From a bacterium (GTDB lineage: Bacteria; Planctomycetota; JADGBV01), in contig JAHFOS010000017.1 in assembly GCA_023261545.1 (NCBI GenBank), positions 1 through 43,474 of the forward strand: a stretch of DNA of 43,474 nt, written 5' to 3'. Made by a program: the position numbers and the translations under genes. A model generated the notes under the pieces. It made no database searches. It was not told the DNA's origin and worked only from the letters and a program-made list of their open reading frames with translations. Below, one piece after another: positions 32,896-40,050 of the stretch. Each line of letters begins with the position of its first letter. Position 1 is the first letter of the stretch.

Positions 32896-33798
32896 ATGGC
32901 GACCTCCCTCGCTCAATTGGTCCAGCGGGTCCGCGGCCTGCCGGAGCCTTTCGATTACTATTCCGGAGCCACGAGTCGCTGGAAGGAGGTCCCGCGCGAG
33001 GCGCTCTTCTACATCTTCACCAAGGACCTGGTGGGCTCCCCGCGGCACTTCCATCACCGTTTCGTCCTTTCCATGGCCCTCGAAGGGGCCGGAAGCGTCA
33101 TCCTGGACCACGAGGTCTTCCGCCTGAATCCAGGCCAGGCCATCGTGACCTTCCCCTTCCAGCAGCATTGGTTCGTCAATTTTGCCGAGAAAGAGCCGTA
33201 TTTATGGCTTTTCGCCAGTTTCGAGCTGCCGGACCCCAACGTTATTTTGCCCTTGCGCAACGGCTTGCTCACGCTCTCCGAGGAGTTCCTGCAACGCCTG
33301 GAAACAGCGCTGGCGCTCTACATGGAAGACCCCAAATGGAAACGCCGCGCCCACGACATCGGCGTCTGTCTGGCTTTGATGCTGAACTCGCTGCTGGACA
33401 ACGTGAAACCGGCCGCCAAGGAAGGTCCCCACGGAGCCTCGCACCTGCTGATTCAGAACGTCACCCGCTACGTCCACGGCCACCTCAACCACCCCATCGC
33501 CATCAGCGACATCGCGAAGCTGTTGTGCATGTCCGACGGCTACCTGCGCCAGCGCTTCCGGAGCATCATGCACGTCAGTCTCGGCCGCTTCATCCTGGAA
33601 ACGCGCCTGCACCAGGCCTGCAAAATGCTCAGCGGCTCCAACCTCAACATCAAAGAGGTGGCCAGCAACTGCGGCTTCACCTCCCTGCACACCTTCAGCC
33701 GCGCCTTCCGCCGCAGCCTGCGGCAATCCCCCCGCGACTATCGCCTCCAGCAAACAGCGGGTTCCAGCCCGGAAGCACACGAAAGCCCCGGCACTTAA
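32896..33798 (+). CDS. AraC-family transcriptional regulator with cupin-type sensor domain
   Basis: The 300-aa protein has an N-terminal cupin-like ligand domain (HFHHRFVLSMALEGAGSVILDHEVFRLNPGQAIVTFPFQQHWF). The C-terminal AraC domain has two helix-turn-helix units: HPIAISDIAKLLCMSDGYLRQRFRSIM and LNIKEVASNCGFTSLHTFSRAFRRSLRQSPRDYR. Regulators of this type respond to sugars or oligosaccharides. Its location between divergent glycan-degrading genes suggests that it controls them. GGAG lies very close to the ATG. Confidence 0.9.
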   Translation: MATSLAQLVQRVRGLPEPFDYYSGATSRWKEVPREALFYIFTKDLVGSPRHFHHRFVLSMALEGAGSVILDHEVFRLNPGQAIVTFPFQQHWFVNFAEKEPYLWLFASFELPDPNVILPLRNGLLTLSEEFLQRLETALALYMEDPKWKRRAHDIGVCLALMLNSLLDNVKPAAKEGPHGASHLLIQNVTRYVHGHLNHPIAISDIAKLLCMSDGYLRQRFRSIMHVSLGRFILETRLHQACKMLSGSNLNIKEVASNCGFTSLHTFSRAFRRSLRQSPRDYRLQQTAGSSPEAHESPGT

Positions 33799-33858
33799 TT
33801 CAAATCTTGCTGAGGCGCAGCCTAACGTTTCGCGACACGCAAATAACGCAACCAGGTC

Positions 33859-33942
33859 CGTTCGTGCTGAGCTTGTCGAAGCATGAGCGGACCGTGACCC
33901 TACCGCCGTCCACCCTTCGACAAGCTCAGGGCGAACGGCTTT
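33859..33942. repeat. Palindromic GAGCTTGTCGAA/TTCGACAAGCTC repeat
   Basis: CCGTTCGTGCTGAGCTTGTC with GAAG (from 33859) is mirrored by CTTCGACAAGCTCAGGGCGA with ACGG (ending 33942). Palindromes of this kind are dispersed in the intergenic DNA of many bacteria. It sits between the convergent AraC and ceramidase-like genes and may act as a terminator. Confidence 0.6.
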
Positions 33943-33985
33943 TCGACCGGCTGAATTATTACTTGCGTGTCACAACACTAACTTA

Positions 33986-35254
33986 TCAGCATACCGCCAC
34001 GGCTGGCTTCCCGTTCTTGAGGCCGAGCAGCGCGGCCAGCGCGTGCTGGTACACCGCGGCGGCTTCCACGGCCGGCGGCGCAGGTGTCTTCAGGTACAGA
34101 TAGGCGAGATCCGCCTCGTAGCCGGGCGCCGCCAGGGATTCTCGCGTGGGGATATAGCCGCCGATGCCGTTGCTGTAGCCCACGAACAGGAAAGGCCGGC
34201 CCTGGTGAAGCCGTTTCAGGGCGAGCTGGTATTCAACGAAGGCTTCGCCCTGGGAAAAGACCAGGGTGGCGGGACCGATGCGGAGGGCGGCTATTTCCAG
34301 GGGCAGCTTTCCGCTCAAGGCGCCTTTTTCCAGGCGCGCCAGCATGGAATTTTTCCAGAGTTCCACGTAGCCGGGCCAGTTGTTGAACTCCGTGGGGCGG
34401 CGACTTTCGCGTTCCGCCACCGCCAGGATGGATTCCCTGCTGAAGACGTCCTGGCGCAGCGGCAGCAGCACTTCCCCGCTGAGAGTTTCCAAGGTCAGGG
34501 GTGGGGCGCAGGCTTCCAGCCGGGCCGCCAGCACGGCGGCGGCGAGTTCACGGCCCGCGTGCTCGGCCACTTTCACGTCGGACTGCTTGCACCATTTCGG
34601 GTTGAGGTTGCCTCCCGCCCCATTGGTGTAGAGCACCATTCCTCCCCAGGCCTGCTCGACGGCCTCCCTGGCGGGGCCCACGAAATCCGGCGAGATGAGC
34701 CGATTCTCGGGGCCCAACACGACGGGATGACAGGCGTAGTTGAGCAGGATCACCCGGTTCTTCCCCTCCAGGTCCTCCAGGCTCAAGATGGCCACTTCCG
34801 GGTCGTTCGCGGCGCCCGGTATGGCCGTCCGGTTCTTCGCCAACTGGTGCTGCGCGCGGCCAAAACTCATTCGCATGGGACGGAACGGTCCGTTCAGCAG
34901 GCGTTCGGCCATGGCGATGACCCTTTCCCGGGTGGCGGCTTTCCAGCGCGCGTTGGCGGGGCTGGTGTCCCAATAGATGGAGGAATGCGTGTGCGTGGAA
35001 TGGAGGTGGATGTGGGCGGCCGGCACTCCCGTGCGACCCGAGATCGCCTGCTTCAGCTCGCGCGCCACCACGGCATCCATATCCATGATGTCCAGGGCGA
35101 GGAGGCAGCAGGCCCTGGCGTCCTCGCGCAGCGCCAGCCCGCGGCAGGTGATGGGGAGATGCACGCCCAGGGAGCCGCCGCCGCGGTTGGCGAAGCCGCC
35201 CATTTCGACGCTCTCCTGGGGCGTGATATCCATGAGTGCGGAATTGAAGTCCAT
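33986..35254 (-). CDS. Neutral/alkaline ceramidase-like hydrolase
   Basis: The 422-aa protein starts ALMDITPQESVEMGGFANRGGG and shows the neutral ceramidase catalytic-domain signatures: IHLHSTHTHSS (Zn-binding His cluster), LLNYACHPVVLGPENRLISPDF and MVLYTNGAGGNLNPKW. It lacks the C-terminal Ig-like domain of full ceramidases and has no clear signal peptide. Many bacterial members in glycan loci are of unknown substrate and need not act on ceramide. It is transcribed divergently from the alpha/alpha-barrel gene, from a shared palindromic promoter region. Confidence 0.75.
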   Translation of the reverse strand: MDFNSALMDITPQESVEMGGFANRGGGSLGVHLPITCRGLALREDARACCLLALDIMDMDAVVARELKQAISGRTGVPAAHIHLHSTHTHSSIYWDTSPANARWKAATRERVIAMAERLLNGPFRPMRMSFGRAQHQLAKNRTAIPGAANDPEVAILSLEDLEGKNRVILLNYACHPVVLGPENRLISPDFVGPAREAVEQAWGGMVLYTNGAGGNLNPKWCKQSDVKVAEHAGRELAAAVLAARLEACAPPLTLETLSGEVLLPLRQDVFSRESILAVAERESRRPTEFNNWPGYVELWKNSMLARLEKGALSGKLPLEIAALRIGPATLVFSQGEAFVEYQLALKRLHQGRPFLFVGYSNGIGGYIPTRESLAAPGYEADLAYLYLKTPAPPAVEAAAVYQHALAALLGLKNGKPAVAVC

Positions 35255-35270
35255 GGTGGTCCGTCCGTTT

Positions 35271-35286
35271 CTAAAACCCGTTGCAG
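35271..35286 (-). promoter_or_regulatory. Imperfect LacI-like operator at the ceramidase-side start site
   Basis: CTAAAACCCGTTGCAG is an imperfect inverted repeat (CTAAAAC / GTTGCAG). It covers the expected start site of the minus-strand promoter (near 35282). Its centre is 52 bp from the second operator, about five helical turns. Confidence 0.4.
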
Positions 35287-35288
35287 CA

Positions 35289-35322
35289 ATTCTATTGACA
35301 TTTTCCGGAAAGTCAATAGAAT
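35289..35322. promoter_or_regulatory. Palindromic bidirectional promoter
   Basis: ATTCTATTGAC (35289-35299) and GTCAATAGAAT (35312-35322) form a perfect 11-bp palindrome. On the plus strand it reads TTGACA (35295-35300), 16 bp, TAGAAT (35317-35322). On the minus strand it reads TTGACT (35316-35311), 16 bp, TAGAAT (35294-35289). Each strand's -35 lies in the other strand's spacer, so only one polymerase can bind at a time. Confidence 0.7.
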
Positions 35323-35323
35323 A

Positions 35324-35337
35324 CTAAAGCGTTTTAG
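35324..35337 (+). promoter_or_regulatory. LacI-like operator at the glycosidase-side start site
   Basis: CTAAAGCGTTTTAG is a near-perfect palindrome with a central CG, the form of LacI/GalR-family operators. It covers the expected start site (near 35329) of the plus-strand promoter. No LacI-type regulator gene is in the window. Confidence 0.5.
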
Positions 35338-35388
35338 CAAAGGAAATTATGCAAATTAAGCGCGTGTGCCGCGCTGGAATCCGTCACC

Positions 35389-37773
35389 ATGAAGATCAAA
35401 CTCCTGCCCTCCATGATTTGCCTGCACTTCTGGGGCCTCGCGGCCTGCGGCGGAGTTTTTGCCGCTGGCGTCGGCGCGCCGCTCGTCCTCACCCCGTCCC
35501 CGGAGGGGTACGCGGAAAAAATAACCAAGGCGCTGGCCGCGCCGCGCGATATCCTGGGAGAAGGCGTCCTGGCGCAGCCTGGAGGCCCCAGCTATGAAAA
35601 CGTACAATCCGTCATCGCTCCTGTTCGCTACGTCAATGCCCCGTTCCGGTTCTATCCTATTATCCTGAGCCCGCGCGGCGCGCCGGAGAAGGTCCGCCTG
35701 ATCTCCAACGGCAGCCAGATCGATCCGGGGCTCACGCTGGATAGCGCGCTGGATATCAACATCGTCTGGCCCAGCGGCGCTAAGCACCTCTTCGTGCATG
35801 TCGGGAACGCTAACGAGCTTTTCGGTGGCGATGAAAACCGCTTGAGCCCCCCCGCTTACGATGAGGGGTATCTGCCCGCCGTCACGCTGCGTTACGCCAG
35901 CGGCGGCACGACTTACCAGGAGGAGGTCTTTGCGGCCCCCTTGGATGCGGAACACGACGCACTGGGCGGCAATACCAAGATGACCTGCGCTTATGTCAAA
36001 GTCACGGCGCTGGACGCTCCGGGTCAAGTGACCTTTCGTTGGGTGGCCCCGCAAAATAAGAACCTTCCCATGTGGGCGCCGCCCTTGCAGATCCGCGCTG
36101 GAACACTCACCGACGGCATCATGAACCGCCATGCCTGGTTTTATCCCAAAGGGCATCGAGAGGTGGATGCGGGAGAGGGAATCGAAGTGCGCTACCCGTT
36201 GGAAAAAGGCCAATCCGCTTACGCGCTGGTGCCCTGCGTTCCGCGCCTCCCCGGCACCCAAGTCGTCTTTGATCCCGAAAAATACCAGTCCGCCCTGGAG
36301 GGCATGAAGCAGGAATGGCGCAAGGAACTCGGCGGCGGCGCCGTCATCGAGCTCCCTGAAAAGATCGTCATGGACGCTTGCCGTTCCCTGCTCATCGGCA
36401 ACTGGATGGCGGCCACCGGCGCTATCCTGCCCTATTCCACCTTCAACTTCTACGGGCAGCGCTATCAGAACGTGATGGCGGAGTCGCTCCAGATGGTCGC
36501 CCCGGCCATCGAATGGGGCTATAGCGAAGAGGCCAAGGAGCAAATAGCCGCGTTTCTGGAAGTCCCGTTCTCGGACAAGGGCGCCGGTCTGCACGTCACG
36601 GCCAATCGCCTGGAGCTCGCGGCGCTGTACCACGCCTTTTCGCGGGATGACGACTTCATCAGGGCGCACGCGCCGGAACTCGGCGCCTTCGCGGACCAGT
36701 TGCTGGAGCGGCGCGACGCCAAAGCCGGCCTGGTGCTGGACAGCTATGCCGTGGATCGCAGTCACGAGCGCGTTTACAACCTCAACACCAACAGCAACGG
36801 CTGGCGCGCCGTCCGCGATATGGCCCGGGCCTTCGCAGCCGCGGGAGATCCGCGGCGCGCCCAGCCTTATCTGCAAGCCAGCGATGATTTCAGACGCAGC
36901 ATCCAGGAGGCCGTCATCAAATCTTTGCGCCAGGATGTAGATCCGCCCTTCCTGCCCTTCGCGCTGCTTTCCGACGAGACCAACTACAAGAGCCTCACCG
37001 AGAGCCTGCAAGCCAGCTACTACAACCTCGTGGCGCCCTACTTCTATGAGTCCGAGCTTTTCGATCCCCACAGCGAGCCGGTGACAGCCCTGCTCAGGAC
37101 CCAGGAGGAGAAGGGCGGCGTGCTGCTGGGCATCAATCGTTTCGACCAGCACAGCAGCCTGTATGCGGGAAACGCCATCCATCCGCTCTACACCTGGGGA
37201 CGGGCCTATGCGCTCCTGCTGCGCCACGAGCCGGAAAAAGTTCTGCTCACCTTCTACAGCGCGCTCGCGAACGCCTACACCAGGGGATCGTTCATCGCTG
37301 GCGAGTTCACAGGGATAGCGCCGGAAAAGGGCGAGTACTACCGGCGCCTATATTTGCCGCCCAACACGGCCAGCAATGCCCTGCTGCTGCGCATGCTCCG
37401 GCACATGCTGGTGCACGAGCAGGACCTCCAGCAGGACGGCCTGCACGACGAATTGTGGATCACGAGCGCTACGCCGCGCGCCTGGATGGAGGACGGCAAA
37501 ACCCTGCGCCTGGGCAAGATGCCCAGCCGTTTTGGCCGTTTGGATCTGGTGCTGCGATCCGCAATCGCCCAGCGCCGCATCCAGGGCGAGATCAGTTTTG
37601 AACGCGATCTCGGCGGCAAAAAGGCGCTCTGGTTCGTGCGCGCGCCCGGCCAGCTCAAAATCGCCAAGGCTTGCTTAAATACAGGAGAAAGCCTGGTGTT
37701 TGACGAAGCCCGCCAGGCTGTCTGGCTGCCCTCGACTCAAGGCCCGCACAAGTTTACGGTGGAACTGAGGTGA
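35389..37773 (+). CDS. Exported (alpha/alpha)-barrel glycosidase-like protein, probable lipoprotein
   Basis: The 794-aa protein has a signal peptide (MKIKLLPSMICLHFWG) with lipobox LAAC near residue 20, or alternatively a type I site after FAAG. An N-terminal beta domain (about 60-310) precedes a helical part with features of six-hairpin glycosidases: PYSTFNFYGQRYQNVMAES, NTNSNGWRAVRDMARAFAAAG, GINRFDQHSSLYAGNAIHPLYTWGRAYALLL. The C-terminus is a small beta domain. No specific GH family was recognised. It begins a plus-strand operon with the next glycosidase-like gene and the symporter, now interrupted by a MITE-like element. Confidence 0.6.
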   Translation: MKIKLLPSMICLHFWGLAACGGVFAAGVGAPLVLTPSPEGYAEKITKALAAPRDILGEGVLAQPGGPSYENVQSVIAPVRYVNAPFRFYPIILSPRGAPEKVRLISNGSQIDPGLTLDSALDINIVWPSGAKHLFVHVGNANELFGGDENRLSPPAYDEGYLPAVTLRYASGGTTYQEEVFAAPLDAEHDALGGNTKMTCAYVKVTALDAPGQVTFRWVAPQNKNLPMWAPPLQIRAGTLTDGIMNRHAWFYPKGHREVDAGEGIEVRYPLEKGQSAYALVPCVPRLPGTQVVFDPEKYQSALEGMKQEWRKELGGGAVIELPEKIVMDACRSLLIGNWMAATGAILPYSTFNFYGQRYQNVMAESLQMVAPAIEWGYSEEAKEQIAAFLEVPFSDKGAGLHVTANRLELAALYHAFSRDDDFIRAHAPELGAFADQLLERRDAKAGLVLDSYAVDRSHERVYNLNTNSNGWRAVRDMARAFAAAGDPRRAQPYLQASDDFRRSIQEAVIKSLRQDVDPPFLPFALLSDETNYKSLTESLQASYYNLVAPYFYESELFDPHSEPVTALLRTQEEKGGVLLGINRFDQHSSLYAGNAIHPLYTWGRAYALLLRHEPEKVLLTFYSALANAYTRGSFIAGEFTGIAPEKGEYYRRLYLPPNTASNALLLRMLRHMLVHEQDLQQDGLHDELWITSATPRAWMEDGKTLRLGKMPSRFGRLDLVLRSAIAQRRIQGEISFERDLGGKKALWFVRAPGQLKIAKACLNTGESLVFDEARQAVWLPSTQGPHKFTVELR

Positions 37774-37801
37774 CGCTCGCGGCTGGTGATGGGGCTGGGG
37801 A

Positions 37802-38071
37802 AAATATTAGGCTCATCCGAAGAATGCGTACCTCTGGTAGTTTCCTCTCCCCAGTTTTTGCCGAAGGCTCCGTGTTCTTAACTCGAATTTATCCACAGAT
37901 TACACCGATGGGCACTGATAAAGAGGCCAGCCCTTGAGTACTTTCCGTGTTAATCTGTGTCATCTGTGGAAAAATCCCCCCGGTATTGCGATGTGGTTCC
38001 CACCATGCCAGATCGTGGTCCCGTGTGAAAACTCTTGAAAAGTACGCATTATTCGGATGAGCCAAATATTA
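37802..38071. mobile_element. 254-bp MITE-like element with 8-bp target-site duplication
   Basis: The ends GGCTCATCCGAAGAATGCGT (from 37810) and its mirror ending 38063 are 22-bp inverted repeats with one mismatch. Both sides are flanked by the direct repeat AAATATTA (37802-37809 and 38064-38071), the hallmark of transposition. There is no transposase gene inside. The interior has a CCACAGAT palindrome (37892-37970). The element fills the 327-bp gap between two glycan genes, ending 37 bp before the second start codon. A diverged partial copy lies at 42733-42845. Confidence 0.88.
37892..37970. repeat. CCACAGAT palindrome inside the MITE
   Basis: TCCACAGAT (37892-37900) pairs with ATCTGTGGA (37962-37970), with further CAGATTA / TAATCTG matches inside. 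It resembles the CCGCGGAT palindrome at 2225. Confidence 0.55.
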
Positions 38072-38100
38072 GCTCCAGATTTTAAAATTTGGGATCCATC

Positions 38101-40047
38101 ATGAAAAATTTCTGCGTCCCATGGGTTTTGCTGCTGCTCGCGCTGATCGCTGCTCCCGCGGGCGCGGGGCTTTCCGTTTCGGAAACGGAAGATGCCGTAA
38201 CGGTCGCGGGTGATCACTTTCGTCTGACGTTTGACCGCCGCCAGGGCGGAGAGATCCGCCGCATCGAGCTTTTCGATGGCGCCGGATGGAATACGCTGAA
38301 TCGCGGGTCCGAGGAAAAGGACGGGGCGACTTTTCCTGATCTGCGGCTGGCGGACGCGGAAACGGATTACGCGCTCGCCATGGACGCCACGGCCGCGTGG
38401 AAAACCGTTCAGGTCACGCCCGAGCTGGTGCGCCTGGAAACAAGGGGAACGCCACGCGCGCGGGAAGGGCAGCCGTCCCCCTTCAGCGCGAAGCTCAGCT
38501 ACGAAATCCATGCCGAGGGCGCGCTGTTTATTGATCTGGAGCTGGATCTCTCCCAGAAAGACTTCAATCTGAAAGAGGCCAGCGTCGGTCTCGAAATAGA
38601 TCCCAGGCTGGTCCAGGGCGCCAAATACCGCGCTCAGGGGTCCGGCACGGGCAACGGGGGCTTCAAGTCGGGCCGCATTGCTTTCGGAGTGAATCCCGCC
38701 AAAAGCTACACCAACGAAGTGGAGCTTTTCGTCGAGTCGCGAACCCCGCTGGGCGGCGCCACGGATTTCAGGGAAGGCGCCGGGAAGTTCCGTTGGACCC
38801 TCGGCGGCAACGGCGCCGCGCTGGCGCCGCCGCTCCATTACACCAACCGCATCTCCCTGGGGCTCGGCGCGGCCATTACCGCCAAGCCGCATAGCCAGGT
38901 CATCGGCCAGCGCGTCTTCCACTGGGTGAACTTCTACGATACCAAGGACTGGTTTCCAACCAACGAGCAGATAGACCAAATGGCGACGAACCACGGCACG
39001 ATGCTCGTCCTGCACCACGAGTGGATGCTGAACCGCGGGAGCAACGGCAAACCGCACGCCGATTATAATGTGGTGCGCGACCACGGCGAGCTGCTGCGCA
39101 CGATCGCCCGCGCCCACGAAAAAGGCCTGCGCGTGGGGCTGTACATGCGCGGCGTGGAACCCTACGGCCTGGAAGCGCATTTCTTCGAGAAATATCTCAA
39201 GCGCGACTGGGATGGCATCTACGTGGACTGGCACGGGGCCGCCTGTGTCTCGTATCATGAACACGAAAACCGTCCCGAAACCAAACTGGGCGACACGCAT
39301 TTTTCAGCCGACGGACACACGGTGGCCGCGAAAGACTACTTCCTGTTCATGAAGCGCCTGCGGGGCATCGTGGGGCCGCGCGGATTCCTCATCGGGCATC
39401 AGGGCTCCTTCAACTCGGGTTTTTTTGCCAACCTGGGTTTTGACGCCTATCTCCCGGGGGAATCCAACGCCGATCACGGGATGTTCGGCAACGTGGATGA
39501 GGCGGTCTGGAACGGGATGATGGCGGGCGGCGTCTGCATGCCGTGGACCTTGGACTCTCCGGCGTTCCGCACGCCGGCCGGAGCGGCCAAGATGGCCGTA
39601 TGGGGACTTTACCCCCACCTGGTCATGGGCATCCAGCGCGCCAACGCCAAGACCGGACTCTCCCGCGATGCCGGCGACGCGGGCCACGCCTGGGTTCTGC
39701 CTTACTGGAGGATCCTGGCGAAGATCGATCAGGAAAAGGCGGTAGTGTATAACATCCCCAGCCAGAACGTGGCGGCGGTGACGCCTTCCAACCCCAATTT
39801 CGGCGCCATCGTCTATCGCCATGAAGACGGCGGCCTGCTCGTCATCACGGCGAACCTGGGCCCGACGACGGCCAGCGCGACGTTGACGCTGGATACCAAG
39901 GTCCTGGGAATGCGCGGATCCTATAAGGTCTGCCGTATTGATTCCCAGACTGGAACCGAGACCACCCATGGTTCCTGCGAAAATTCTCTGCTGACGAGCG
40001 CGCTCCCCGAGTGGGGCCTCGAAGGCTTCAGGCTCATGAGGGAGTAA
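38101..40047 (+). CDS. Secreted TIM-barrel glycosidase-like protein
   Basis: The 648-aa protein has a clear signal peptide (MKNFCVPWVLLLLALIAAPAGAG). A beta-sandwich follows (about 25-290), then a barrel with WDGIYVDWHGAA and DAYLPGESNADH, which hold candidate catalytic Asp and Glu/His. The end is a small beta domain (GGLLVITANLGPTTASATLTLD). The barrel motifs are similar to GLYYDFFFP and LMLMGEE in the protein at 30397-32760, so the two may belong to one glycosidase superfamily; substrate unknown. ATG 38101 gives the signal peptide. The symporter starts 3 bp after its stop. Confidence 0.62.
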   Translation: MKNFCVPWVLLLLALIAAPAGAGLSVSETEDAVTVAGDHFRLTFDRRQGGEIRRIELFDGAGWNTLNRGSEEKDGATFPDLRLADAETDYALAMDATAAWKTVQVTPELVRLETRGTPRAREGQPSPFSAKLSYEIHAEGALFIDLELDLSQKDFNLKEASVGLEIDPRLVQGAKYRAQGSGTGNGGFKSGRIAFGVNPAKSYTNEVELFVESRTPLGGATDFREGAGKFRWTLGGNGAALAPPLHYTNRISLGLGAAITAKPHSQVIGQRVFHWVNFYDTKDWFPTNEQIDQMATNHGTMLVLHHEWMLNRGSNGKPHADYNVVRDHGELLRTIARAHEKGLRVGLYMRGVEPYGLEAHFFEKYLKRDWDGIYVDWHGAACVSYHEHENRPETKLGDTHFSADGHTVAAKDYFLFMKRLRGIVGPRGFLIGHQGSFNSGFFANLGFDAYLPGESNADHGMFGNVDEAVWNGMMAGGVCMPWTLDSPAFRTPAGAAKMAVWGLYPHLVMGIQRANAKTGLSRDAGDAGHAWVLPYWRILAKIDQEKAVVYNIPSQNVAAVTPSNPNFGAIVYRHEDGGLLVITANLGPTTASATLTLDTKVLGMRGSYKVCRIDSQTGTETTHGSCENSLLTSALPEWGLEGFRLMRE

Positions 40048-40050
40048 GCC

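Noticed and set aside
35356-37227. 623-aa minus-strand frame opposite the glycosidase-like lipoprotein gene
   Set aside because: It has no signal peptide or motif, and the plus strand has a complete signal peptide, promoter and operon context.
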